A stretch of 32,490 nucleotides of DNA. It comes from Acidobacteriaceae bacterium (GTDB lineage: Bacteria; Acidobacteriota; Terriglobia; Bryobacterales; Bryobacteraceae). Shown one piece after another: positions 1-8,073 of the stretch. Position numbers and translations under genes: made by a program. Location of the stretch: positions 1-32,490 of the forward strand of contig JAFATG010000118.1 in the NCBI GenBank assembly GCA_019244055.1, given 5' to 3'. The first letter of the stretch is position 1. Every line of letters begins with the position of its first letter. Below the pieces are notes generated by a model. That model was not told where the DNA came from. It saw nothing but the letters and a program-made list of their open reading frames with translations, and did no database searches.

Positions 1-2466
1 CGGGTTGAGAAGATGCTGCTCACCGTTGATGCGGTACTGGTAATTGCCGCCGATTGCCAGTTCCGGTTCGGATTCGGAAACAGGCTGGAACGCGAACTCA
101 TGCTTCGCGATCGCCTCTTTGGCCAGAATGTCGAGGTCCACGCCTTCAATACGCGATGCCGTGCCAGTGAAATAGCGGTCAATTAGCTCCTGGTTTAAAC
201 CAATGGCTTCGAAAACCTGCGCACCGCGATAACTCTGCAGGGTGGAAATGCCCATCTTGGAAAAAACTTTGAGCAGCCCTTTGTTGACGGCTTTGATGTA
301 GTTCTTGACGGCGATTTCGGGCGTGATGCCATGGGGCAGCTCGCCGGAAGCAGCCAGTTCCTCGATCGTTTCGATGGCGAGATACGGGTTAATCGCGCTC
401 GCGCCGTAACCGATCAGCAGACAGTAATGCATCACCTCGCGCGGCTCGCCCGATTCGATGATCAGGGCGACACCGGTGCGGGTGCCTTCGCGAACCAGAT
501 GGTTATGAACCGCGGTGAGCGCCAGAAGCGATGGAATCGGGGCAAACTCTTCGTCTATTCCGCGATCGGAGAGGATGAGCAGGGTGTAGCCGGCCTTGAT
601 GGCGAGTGAGGCTCGACGGCATAGAGCGTCGAGCGCGCGCTTAAGACCGTTTGTGCCTTCGAGGACACTAAAGATGGTCGACAGCGTGGAAGCGAGCAGA
701 TCGCCTCGCGATACGCGCCGCAGCTTTTCGAGGTCTCGATTGGTCAACACCGGATGCGGCATCTTTAGCGTATGGCAGTTCTCAGGCGTCTCGTTGAGGA
801 TGTTGCGCTCCGTGCCGATGTAGCTGGTTAGCGACATGACCAGCTCTTCGCGAATGGGGTCGACCGGCGGATTCGTTACTTGGGCGAAAAGCTGTTTGAA
901 GTAATGAAAGAGCAGTTGCGGTTTATCTGATAGGCAGGCAAGGGGCGTGTCGGTTCCCATGGAGCCAACCGCTTCCTGTCCCTCGGCCGCCATCGGCGAA
1001 ATCAGCAGCCGCAGGTCTTCATCCGTATACCCGAAGCAGCGCTGCCGCATGAGCATCGTTTGGTGATCGGAACCTTGAACGCGGTGCGGTTCCGGCAGCG
1101 CTTCGAGGGTAATCTGATTCTGTTTCAGCCACTCGCCGTACGGCTGCCGCGTGGCGAGCTGGTGTTTAATTTCCTCGTCGGGAACGATGCGCCCCTGTTC
1201 GAGATCAACCAGCAGCATCTTTCCAGGCTGGAGCCGGCCCTTGGATTCGATCTCTTCGGCGGCGAACGGCAGTACGCCCGTCTCCGAGGCCATCACCAGC
1301 AAGCCATCTTTGGTGATAAGGTAGCGCGCCGGACGCAAACCGTTCCGGTCGAGAGTGGCGCCAATCATTTTGCCATCAGTGAACGCCACCGCCGCCGGAC
1401 CATCCCACGGTTCCATCAATGAGGCGTGATATTCGTAGAACGCCCGCTTCTCAGCGGAAATCGTGGCATCGGCATCCCAAGCTTCCGGAATAAGCATGGC
1501 CATTACATGCGGAAGCGAGCGCCCAGCCATGGTGAGAAGCTCCACTGCGTTGTCGAGCGCAGCGGAATCGCTGACGCCTGGCTGAATGATGGGCAGCAGT
1601 TTTTTAAAGTCATCGAAATGAGGCGATGACATCACCGAATGGCGCGCGTTCATCCAGTTCAGGTTGCCTCGAACGGTGTTGATCTCACCGTTGTGGCATA
1701 GATAGCGGAACGGGTGAGCAAGCTGCCAGGTCGGAAAGGTATTGGTAGAGAAGCGCTGGTGAACGAGGCAGAGCGCACTCTTGGTCGCGGGATCGAGCAG
1801 TTCGTTGTAAAACTCGCCAATCTGGTTCGCGAGCAACAGACCCTTATAAATAATGGTGCGCGACGAGAAGGATGGAATATAGAAGAAGCTCTTGTCGCGC
1901 ATGTCGGACTCGGCAACCAGGGTTTCCACGCGTTTGCGTACGACGTAGAGTTTGCGCTCGAACTGATCCTGTCTCAGGTTGACGGGACGACCAACGAAGA
2001 ACTGCTCGATATAGGGCTGGGAGGCGCGAGCGACGCGCCCTATGGCATCGACCTGCACCGGCGTGTCCCGCCACCCGAGGACTGTGAGGCCTTCCTCGCG
2101 CGAGACTTTCTCAAGCAGGCCCTCGCACGCGAGGCGTTGTTGCCGCTCGACCGGCAGGAAACACATTGCTATCGCGTACTCGCCCGGGTTTGGCAGAGTG
2201 AATCCCAAGCTCGCCGCTTCGCGGGCGAAGAATTCGTGCGGGATTTGAATCAGAATGCCTGCGCCGTCGCCAGTCTCCGAATCGCAGCCGCAGGCGCCGC
2301 GATGGCTCAGATTAACCAGAATCTCCAGGCCTTTACGAACAATGTCGTGGGAGGCCGCACCTTTAATATTGACCACGAATCCGATTCCGCAGGCATCGTG
2401 TTCGTTGGCCGGATTATAGAGGCCTTGCGCTTGGGGTAACTGTGTGGTGGGATCGACTGGGTACAC
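1..2466 (-). CDS. gltB: Glutamate synthase large subunit, N-terminal 822 residues (partial)
   Basis: The product is the large subunit of NADPH-type glutamate synthase, which transfers the amide nitrogen of glutamine to 2-oxoglutarate in the cytosolic GS-GOGAT pathway. The reading frame is open from 2466 to the window edge and covers 822 of the roughly 1500 residues usual for the family. The class II glutamine amidotransferase domain begins at HDACGIGF, where Cys26 should become the N-terminal nucleophile after removal of a short propeptide. HRGACGCD, QRFSTNTFPTW and CHNGEINT follow, then the central domain, and the frame ends near NGEQHLLNP just as the FMN/synthase region starts. I chose the GTG at 2464-2466 because AGGAG lies 5 nt upstream and the protein then starts shortly before the conserved Cys. 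The FMN and 3Fe-4S parts and any gltD lie outside the window. The family assignment is secure. Confidence 0.96.
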   Translation of the reverse strand, partial: MYPVDPTTQLPQAQGLYNPANEHDACGIGFVVNIKGAASHDIVRKGLEILVNLSHRGACGCDSETGDGAGILIQIPHEFFAREAASLGFTLPNPGEYAIAMCFLPVERQQRLACEGLLEKVSREEGLTVLGWRDTPVQVDAIGRVARASQPYIEQFFVGRPVNLRQDQFERKLYVVRKRVETLVAESDMRDKSFFYIPSFSSRTIIYKGLLLANQIGEFYNELLDPATKSALCLVHQRFSTNTFPTWQLAHPFRYLCHNGEINTVRGNLNWMNARHSVMSSPHFDDFKKLLPIIQPGVSDSAALDNAVELLTMAGRSLPHVMAMLIPEAWDADATISAEKRAFYEYHASLMEPWDGPAAVAFTDGKMIGATLDRNGLRPARYLITKDGLLVMASETGVLPFAAEEIESKGRLQPGKMLLVDLEQGRIVPDEEIKHQLATRQPYGEWLKQNQITLEALPEPHRVQGSDHQTMLMRQRCFGYTDEDLRLLISPMAAEGQEAVGSMGTDTPLACLSDKPQLLFHYFKQLFAQVTNPPVDPIREELVMSLTSYIGTERNILNETPENCHTLKMPHPVLTNRDLEKLRRVSRGDLLASTLSTIFSVLEGTNGLKRALDALCRRASLAIKAGYTLLILSDRGIDEEFAPIPSLLALTAVHNHLVREGTRTGVALIIESGEPREVMHYCLLIGYGASAINPYLAIETIEELAASGELPHGITPEIAVKNYIKAVNKGLLKVFSKMGISTLQSYRGAQVFEAIGLNQELIDRYFTGTASRIEGVDLDILAKEAIAKHEFAFQPVSESEPELAIGGNYQYRINGEQHLLNP

Positions 2467-2471
2467 CTAAG

Positions 2472-2476
2472 CTCCT
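2472..2476 (-). promoter_or_regulatory. Ribosome binding site of gltB
   Basis: On the minus strand an AGGAG sits 5 nt before a GTG codon. This fixes the GTG at 2466 as the likely gltB start. Confidence 0.75.
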
Positions 2477-2502
2477 CTGGGTATTCGGGGAGGAATAGTG
2501 AA

Positions 2503-2520
2503 CAGTTTAGCGGCAAACTG
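2503..2520. repeat. Inverted repeat overlapping the gltB -10 element
   Basis: CAGTTT-AGCGGC-AAACTG is a perfect 6-bp inverted repeat with a 6-nt centre. It covers the -10 box and part of the spacer of the proposed gltB promoter, so a bound protein would be expected to block polymerase. It could also be chance. Confidence 0.35.
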
Positions 2521-2532
2521 ACTATTCGTCAA
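2504..2532 (-). promoter_or_regulatory. Sigma70-type promoter candidate for gltB
   Basis: On the minus strand TTGACG (2532-2527) is followed after 17 nt by TAAACT (2509-2504). This is a good -35/-10 pair with ideal spacing. It predicts a transcript starting near 2497 and a leader of about 30 nt before the GTG. Confidence 0.6.
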
Positions 2533-2541
2533 ATCGAATTT

Positions 2542-2575
2542 ATACCCCTTGCAATATCGATTCCTCTTATGGTAT
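2542..2575. promoter_or_regulatory. Candidate LysR-type regulator binding dyad between gltB and the LysR gene
   Basis: ATACC (2542-2546) and GGTAT (2571-2575) are arranged symmetrically around a central ATCGAT (2556-2561), all sharing one axis at 2558.5. Relative to the inferred gltB start of transcription the axis is near -61, where LysR-type activators usually bind. The site also lies inside the regulator's own promoter, as expected for autoregulation. It is not a textbook T-N11-A box, so the call is tentative. Confidence 0.35.
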
Positions 2576-2578
2576 GTT
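2549..2578 (+). promoter_or_regulatory. Promoter candidate for the LysR-type regulator
   Basis: TTGCAA (2549-2554) is followed after 18 nt by TATGTT (2573-2578), with an extended -10 TG at 2570-2571. Transcription would begin near 2585, only a few bases before the GTG at 2588. The message would be nearly leaderless, which agrees with the lack of a Shine-Dalgarno sequence there. Confidence 0.4.
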
Positions 2579-2587
2579 CTCTGAGGC

Positions 2588-3484
2588 GTGAACATTTCTA
2601 CGCTACGGCTGATCCGCGATATCGCCCACAATCGCAGCGTCAGCAAGGCCGCACGGCTCAATGAGATGAGTCAGTCGGCCGCAAGCCAGGCCGTGCAGGA
2701 GATCGAGCGCGAACTGGGCGTTGAGTTATTCGATCGCAGCACCCGACCTCTGACGATTACCGCCGCAGGTAAGATGTACGTCGAATATTGCCGGGACATG
2801 CTGCGCCGGCATGACGAACTCAGAGCAGAAATTGAACTCATCCGCCGGAAGACCAACGGGCTCGCGCGGCTGGCGGCCATCTACTCCGTCGGGCTTTCGG
2901 AGATGTCGCAGATAGAGGCTCGATTTGCAGCCCAGTACCCGGACGGCGAGCTCCAGGTTTCTTATCTCAGGCCCGAGCGCGTATGGGAGGCCGTGGCTGA
3001 AGGCCAGGCGGATTTAGGACTGATGAGCTACGCGGAATCGTCGCGCGAGATCATTGCGCTGCCCTGGCGCGATGAAGAAATGGTCGTGGCGGTCGCGCCG
3101 AGCCATCCTTTGGCGGGCAGGCACTCGGTTCCGGCAGCAGCGCTGGAAGGCGAAACCTTTGTCGGCTTCGACGACGATCTCCCAATCGAAAACCACATTG
3201 AGCGGTATTTCCGCGACCACAAGGTCAGCGTCGACGTGGCACTACGTTTCGACAATTTGCAGATGATCAAGGAAGCAGTGGCGCACGGCGCCGGCATTAG
3301 CATCATGCCGCAGCGTGTCATGCGTGAGGAGATAGAACAGGGTCGAATTCTGGCTTTGCGGTTGGAACCAGCCAAGTTGTTCCGGCCGGTGCGGATTATC
3401 CACCGGCGGCGCAGGGTGTTCAATGAAGTAACGAGCGGCCTGCTCGCACTGTTGCGAGACGAGAATAAATCAAACGCCGCCTGA
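2588..3484 (+). CDS. LysR-type transcriptional regulator, possibly controlling gltB
   Basis: This 298-residue protein is a typical LysR-family regulator. The N-terminal winged helix-turn-helix covers about residues 1-60, with SVSKAARLNEMSQSAASQAVQEIE as the helix-turn-helix and ELFDRS at the wing. A linker helix follows, then a two-lobed periplasmic-binding-like effector domain (about 90-290) with ADLGLMSY and GAGISIMP typical of LysR folds. The start is a GTG at 2588, which gives the canonical N-terminus although no Shine-Dalgarno is visible. The gene is divergent from gltB across 121 bp. In Bacillus subtilis the LysR protein GltC is likewise divergent from gltAB and activates it, so a GltC-like role is a reasonable inference. 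The effector cannot be read from the sequence. Confidence 0.9.
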   Translation: MNISTLRLIRDIAHNRSVSKAARLNEMSQSAASQAVQEIERELGVELFDRSTRPLTITAAGKMYVEYCRDMLRRHDELRAEIELIRRKTNGLARLAAIYSVGLSEMSQIEARFAAQYPDGELQVSYLRPERVWEAVAEGQADLGLMSYAESSREIIALPWRDEEMVVAVAPSHPLAGRHSVPAAALEGETFVGFDDDLPIENHIERYFRDHKVSVDVALRFDNLQMIKEAVAHGAGISIMPQRVMREEIEQGRILALRLEPAKLFRPVRIIHRRRRVFNEVTSGLLALLRDENKSNAA

Positions 3485-3515
3485 GGCGATATACTCGCTT
3501 CTTGCACACCAACCT

Positions 3516-3528
3516 GAACACAGTGTTC
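3516..3528. promoter_or_regulatory. Perfect 13-bp palindrome just upstream of the UPF0182 gene
   Basis: GAACAC-A-GTGTTC is a perfect inverted repeat with 6-bp arms and a single central base. It ends 5 bp before the ATG at 3534 and occupies the place where a Shine-Dalgarno would be. It may be a repressor operator. No known regulator can be named from it. Confidence 0.35.
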
Positions 3529-3533
3529 GCGCG

Positions 3534-6323
3534 ATGGCAGAACGACTGACCGGACGCGCCGAGGGCCGGCGCGGCGGCTGCGTTTCTCTGATCATCGCCG
3601 CGATCGTCATTCTGATCTGCTCGCGCTGGATCGCGTCGACTTTAATCGATTACTTGTGGTGGTCGGAGATGCGGCAGGTGGACACGTGGATCAGCCTGCT
3701 GCTGTATGGAACCGGGCCGATACTGGTCGCGCTGGTTCTCTTTTTCCTGGCATTCTGGATCTCGTTCCGCGCCGGGCTGCGCAAGATGGGCCACACGGCG
3801 CTGTTCGGTTTCATCAGGCGGCGCTACGTTCGGTTTGCAGGCCTTGCGATCGCGATCCTGCTGGCGATTCTGGTCGCCAATGCGACCGTTGATAGTTGGA
3901 CCGTCGTTCGCTATTTTGGCGGCCTGCGGCTACCTCCGGGGCCTGGGGAGTACGTTGATCCGATTTTTAGGGAGCCGCTCCATTTCTACTTCTTCAGCCT
4001 GCCGTTCTATAACCTGCTCCTGCGTGTGGTGCTGACGGGAGCGGTCCTTTCACTGCTCATTTATTGGCTAACTTCGCACGCGGAAAAATTGAGCAAGCAT
4101 CTTCCAACCGCTTATCCGCCAGAGCCTGGCTATCGGTTTGAAGGATTCAATATACGGGAGGCTTTCGACGCCAGTTTTGTACGGCTGGTGATTGCGATTC
4201 TGCTGATCGGTATCGCCATCAAAATCTACTTCGACCGGTACGCGTTGCTGATGGTGGACCACGGACAGTATCTCGTCGGAGTGGATTGGGTGGCGGACCA
4301 CATTGTGCTGCCGCTACAGTGGGCGGAAATCATCTGCGCTGTTGCGGGCGCGACTCTGCTTTTAGTGCGGCGAGGGCGGCTGGCGGTGCTGTTGCTACTT
4401 ATTCTGCCGGTACGCTTTTTTCTGCCTTCAATCATTGCCGGCCTGTATGTCCGGCCTAACGAACTGGCGCTCGAGAAGCCGTATATCCAGCATCACATCG
4501 AAGCGACCCGGTCTGCTTACGGATTGAACCAACGCGTACGCGAGGGCACCCTCGAAGCGGCTCCGGAGATTCCGGTTGATTATGCGCGCCACAAACCGTT
4601 GCTCGACAATGTGCGGCTCTGGGACTGGCGTGCTTTCCACGACACCATTTCGCAGATTCAACCCCTCCGGCCATACGTCTACGTCGACACTGATATTGAT
4701 CGTTATACGATCGACGGGCGGTTGCGCCAGGTTCTCATTTCTCCACGAGAGCTGGATATTCGCCAGTTGGGTGAGGCCGCCAACCGCTGGATCAATCCGC
4801 ATCTCATTTACACCCACGGTTACGGCGTGGTGATGGCAGAAGCAAACCGCATCACGCCGGATGGACTTCCGGTCCTTTTCGTTAAAGACGCGCCGGCAAT
4901 CGTGACAAGCAAGACTCTAAAGCTGACCGAGCCGGAGCTTTATTACAGCGAACAGAGTCACGAACCGGTATACGTAGACACCGCCCAGCAGGAATTCAAT
5001 TATCCGTCGGGCTCCGAATCCGTGTATACGCGCTACAAGGGAACAGGCGGATTCTCGATCTCGTCGCCTCTGACCAGGCTGGCGGCGGCCGTTCATTACG
5101 GCGATGTCAATGTACTGCTGACGGAATATCTCAATTCAAACAGCAGGATGATGATTCACCGCCAGATTTTGGAACGCGTCTCGACACTAGTCGGTTTCGT
5201 GACCTGGGACCACGACCCGTATATCGTGATGACGAATTCCGGCCGCCTGATGTGGATCGCGGACGGATACATGTCGTCGTACGCGCATCCTTACTCGCGC
5301 GAGCTTGAGGTGGCGAATGTCCAGACGGTCAATTACATCCGCAATTCGGTGAAGGCAACCATCGATGCTTATACCGGCGAGGTGAATCTGTACGTGTTCG
5401 CTCCAGGCGATGTCCTGATTCAGGCATACGAGCGGCTGTTCCCGAATCTGTTCAAGCCGGCGGATGCCATGCCCGAGGACTTGAGAGCCCACGTGCGTTA
5501 TCCGGAGATGCTATTCGATGCACAGGCTGAGATCTACCGGACGTTTCACATGCGGGATCCCGAGGCATTCTATAACCGCGCGGACCTGTGGGATCTGGCG
5601 AAAACTTCTGGCGGCCCGGGGGAGGCGGCAAGCGCCGTGGCCCCGACGTATGTAGTCGCCACGCTACCGGACAGCAACGTGCCGGAGTTCCTGCTACTGA
5701 CGACATTCACACCGGCCAACAAAGACAACCTCATCGGCGTGATGTACGCGCGTTGCGACGGCCCGCACTTGGGAGAACTAGTATTCGAGCAGTTGTCGAA
5801 GCAGAACATCATCTTTGGGCCGATGCAGATCGATGCCCGGATTAATCAGGATCAGACCATTTCGAAGGACCTGACGTTGTGGAATCAGCAGGGCTCGCAG
5901 GTCTTACGCGGGCAGACACTGGTGCTGCCGGTCGACAACAGCTTTCTGTATATCGAGCCGATTTACATACAGGCTTCGCAAGCCAGGATGCCGCAGTTGA
6001 AGAAAGTAGCACTGGCCATGGGGAACGTGTTGGCCTACGCTGACACGTATGAACAGGCGCTAGGCCAGCTTATTCAAGAAGTAGGCGGAAACGGTGCGGG
6101 GCTACAGGCGGCGAATGCGCCAGCGCCAGTGAGTGCGCAGAATGCTCCGCCAACGACGCCTGCGCCGACGCAAGCGCCGGCCGTGCAGACATCCGCCCAA
6201 GCGGTGCGGACGCTCCAGCAGATCCGCGATCATCTAGCGCAGTATCGGGAGCTGAGCGCGCAGGGCAAATGGGCGGACGCCGGAAAGGAGCTGGACGAAA
6301 TACAGAAGTTGGTCCAGAAGTAA
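3534..6323 (+). CDS. UPF0182 (COG1615) family integral membrane protein
   Basis: This is a 929-residue protein of the uncharacterised UPF0182 family, close to the family's usual 900-1000 residues. About seven hydrophobic segments occupy residues 16-300, the first near CVSLIIAAIVILIC. A large domain of about 500 residues follows, predicted to be extracytoplasmic, with family-typical stretches such as NPHLIYTHGYG, VYVDTAQQEFNYP and FKPADAMPEDL. Around residues 850-885 there is an Ala/Pro/Gln-rich linker, then a C-terminal helical segment (LQQIRDHLAQY to the end). The start is the only ATG before the first membrane segment. No ribosome binding site is evident. The gene follows the LysR gene by 49 bp on the same strand and ends 6 bp from the convergent dehydratase gene. 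The biochemical role of the family is unknown and I do not propose one. Confidence 0.9.
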   Translation: MAERLTGRAEGRRGGCVSLIIAAIVILICSRWIASTLIDYLWWSEMRQVDTWISLLLYGTGPILVALVLFFLAFWISFRAGLRKMGHTALFGFIRRRYVRFAGLAIAILLAILVANATVDSWTVVRYFGGLRLPPGPGEYVDPIFREPLHFYFFSLPFYNLLLRVVLTGAVLSLLIYWLTSHAEKLSKHLPTAYPPEPGYRFEGFNIREAFDASFVRLVIAILLIGIAIKIYFDRYALLMVDHGQYLVGVDWVADHIVLPLQWAEIICAVAGATLLLVRRGRLAVLLLLILPVRFFLPSIIAGLYVRPNELALEKPYIQHHIEATRSAYGLNQRVREGTLEAAPEIPVDYARHKPLLDNVRLWDWRAFHDTISQIQPLRPYVYVDTDIDRYTIDGRLRQVLISPRELDIRQLGEAANRWINPHLIYTHGYGVVMAEANRITPDGLPVLFVKDAPAIVTSKTLKLTEPELYYSEQSHEPVYVDTAQQEFNYPSGSESVYTRYKGTGGFSISSPLTRLAAAVHYGDVNVLLTEYLNSNSRMMIHRQILERVSTLVGFVTWDHDPYIVMTNSGRLMWIADGYMSSYAHPYSRELEVANVQTVNYIRNSVKATIDAYTGEVNLYVFAPGDVLIQAYERLFPNLFKPADAMPEDLRAHVRYPEMLFDAQAEIYRTFHMRDPEAFYNRADLWDLAKTSGGPGEAASAVAPTYVVATLPDSNVPEFLLLTTFTPANKDNLIGVMYARCDGPHLGELVFEQLSKQNIIFGPMQIDARINQDQTISKDLTLWNQQGSQVLRGQTLVLPVDNSFLYIEPIYIQASQARMPQLKKVALAMGNVLAYADTYEQALGQLIQEVGGNGAGLQAANAPAPVSAQNAPPTTPAPTQAPAVQTSAQAVRTLQQIRDHLAQYRELSAQGKWADAGKELDEIQKLVQK

Positions 6324-6329
6324 AGGCGC

Positions 6330-8069
6330 TCAGTGAATCGCCGGCTCGGGCGTAGGCGCCTGCCGGTTCAGAAAATCGAAATCGCATCCCTTATGCGCCT
6401 GAGTGACCCGCTCTAGATAGAGCGCGCCATAGCCGCGCTGGTATTTCGGCGCGGGCTTCACCCACTGGGCGCGCCGGCGCGCGAGTTCCTCGGGAGAGAC
6501 GAGCAGATCCAACGTGCGGTTTTCTGCATCAAGCCGGATCTGATCGCCATTCTCAACCAGGGCTAGCGGGCCACCGACATAGCTTTCGGGCGAAACATGC
6601 AGGACGCACGTGCCGTAGGCCGTTCCGCTCATACGAGCGTCAGAAATTCGCACCATGTCGCGCACGCCTCTGGTAAGGAGCTTCTTAGGAATCGGAAGCA
6701 TACCCCATTCCGGCATGCCAGGACCTCCAAGAGGGCCGGCATTTTGAAGAACGAGTACAGAATCTTCCGCGACAGACAGATCATCGCTGTTAAGGCGAGA
6801 TTCAACATCGTCATAATTCCTGAAGACGACAGCGGGGCCCGTGTGGCGTAAGAAGCGGGGATCGGCGGCAGATGTTTTGAGCACAGCGCCATTCGGCGCG
6901 AGGCTACCATAGAGAATCGCGGTTCCGCCGGTGGGTTGAAGGGGATTGTCGCGGCCGCGGATTACTTCCGAATTGATGCGCGTCGCGCTCGATAGATTCT
7001 CTCCCAGGTTTTTGCCGTTGACCGTGACGCAACCGAGGTGCAAGAGATCTTTGATTTCGGCCATCAGCGCGGGTAGACCGCCAGCATAGTAGAAGTCCTC
7101 CATAAGGAATGCGCCCGAGGGACGGATGTTCGCCAGAACGGGAACACGTTGGGAGATCTGATCGAAGAACCGCAGATCGAGATCGAACCCGGAGCGTCCC
7201 GCGAGCGCCACCAAATGAATGATGGCATTCGTAGAGCCGGCGATTGCCATGTCGACCGTGATTGCGTTTTCGAACGCGCTGCGCGTAAGAATATCGGAGG
7301 GCTTCAGATCCTCCCAGACCATTTCGACGATGCGATCACCACTGCCGATCGCGAGTCGAGTGTGATTGGAATCGACCGCAGGAATGGAGGACGCGCCGGG
7401 CAAGGTCATCCCGAGCGCTTCGGACAGGGCGGTCATGGTGGAAGCTGTGCCCATCGTCATACAGAAACCGGGTGAGCGCGCGATCCCTGCTTCCATCGAG
7501 TTCCAGTCCTCTTCGCTGAGTGTTCCAGCGCAACGCTCGGTCCAGAATTTGCGGAGATCCGTGCCGCTGCCAAGAGGCTGGCCTCGCCAATTGCCACGCA
7601 GCATGGGGCCTGCAGGCAGATAAATGGCGGGAATATTCATGCTGATCGCGCCCATCAAGAGTCCCGGAGTGGTCTTGTCGCAGCCTCCCATCAAGACGGC
7701 CCCGTCGACCGGCAGGCTGCGGAGCGCTTCTTCGGTGTCCATTGCCAGCAGGTTGCGATACAGCATCGGGCTGGGCTTCATGTAGGTTTCAGTGATGGAG
7801 AAGGCCGGGATCTCGACCGGAAATCCGCCTGCCTGCCAGACTCCGCGTTTGACCGCCTCGGCGCGCTCGCGCAAATGAGTGTGACAGGGATTGATTTCGC
7901 TCCAGGTGTTGACGATGGCGATAACTGGCTTACCGACGAAGTCTTCCTGGCGGTAGCCGACTTGCTTCATCCGGGAGCGGTGACTAAAGCCCGTGAAATT
8001 CTCGGCGCCAAACCAACGATTACTGCGGAGCTCTTCGGGTGCAATGCGCTTTGCCATTCTGGAGCCCAT
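6330..8069 (-). CDS. IlvD/EDD family dehydratase, probably a sugar-acid (L-arabinonate-like) dehydratase
   Basis: The 579-residue protein belongs to the iron-sulfur dihydroxyacid/sugar-acid dehydratase family. Cys62 (NPCHTH), Cys130 (GGCDKTTP) and Cys203 (GFCMTMG) match the three [2Fe-2S] ligands of L-arabinonate dehydratase from Rhizobium with a constant offset of three residues. The catalytic Ser region ARMSGTAYGT is near residue 483. Such enzymes dehydrate aldonic acids to 2-keto-3-deoxy acids in the cytosol. CDKTTP and the overall spacing favour the sugar-acid branch over branched-chain amino-acid IlvD, but the substrate is not certain. The ATG at 8069 lies 4 nt after the stop of the MFS gene, so the two are translationally coupled. 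A second ATG at 8057 is a possible alternative start. The frame stays open upstream to 8213, but that extension lies inside the MFS gene. Confidence 0.9.
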   Translation of the reverse strand: MGSRMAKRIAPEELRSNRWFGAENFTGFSHRSRMKQVGYRQEDFVGKPVIAIVNTWSEINPCHTHLRERAEAVKRGVWQAGGFPVEIPAFSITETYMKPSPMLYRNLLAMDTEEALRSLPVDGAVLMGGCDKTTPGLLMGAISMNIPAIYLPAGPMLRGNWRGQPLGSGTDLRKFWTERCAGTLSEEDWNSMEAGIARSPGFCMTMGTASTMTALSEALGMTLPGASSIPAVDSNHTRLAIGSGDRIVEMVWEDLKPSDILTRSAFENAITVDMAIAGSTNAIIHLVALAGRSGFDLDLRFFDQISQRVPVLANIRPSGAFLMEDFYYAGGLPALMAEIKDLLHLGCVTVNGKNLGENLSSATRINSEVIRGRDNPLQPTGGTAILYGSLAPNGAVLKTSAADPRFLRHTGPAVVFRNYDDVESRLNSDDLSVAEDSVLVLQNAGPLGGPGMPEWGMLPIPKKLLTRGVRDMVRISDARMSGTAYGTCVLHVSPESYVGGPLALVENGDQIRLDAENRTLDLLVSPEELARRRAQWVKPAPKYQRGYGALYLERVTQAHKGCDFDFLNRQAPTPEPAIH

Positions 8070-8073
8070 TAGA

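Noticed and set aside
1714-2439. 241-codon plus-strand open frame
   Set aside because: It lies wholly opposite the gltB amidotransferase domain, whose minus-strand translation matches the family throughout. The plus-strand frame has no recognisable domain.
3516-3528. LexA/SOS box reading of the palindrome GAACACAGTGTTC
   Set aside because: Gram-positive-type SOS boxes have GAAC-N4-GTTC, whereas here the spacing is N5. The downstream gene is not an SOS gene.
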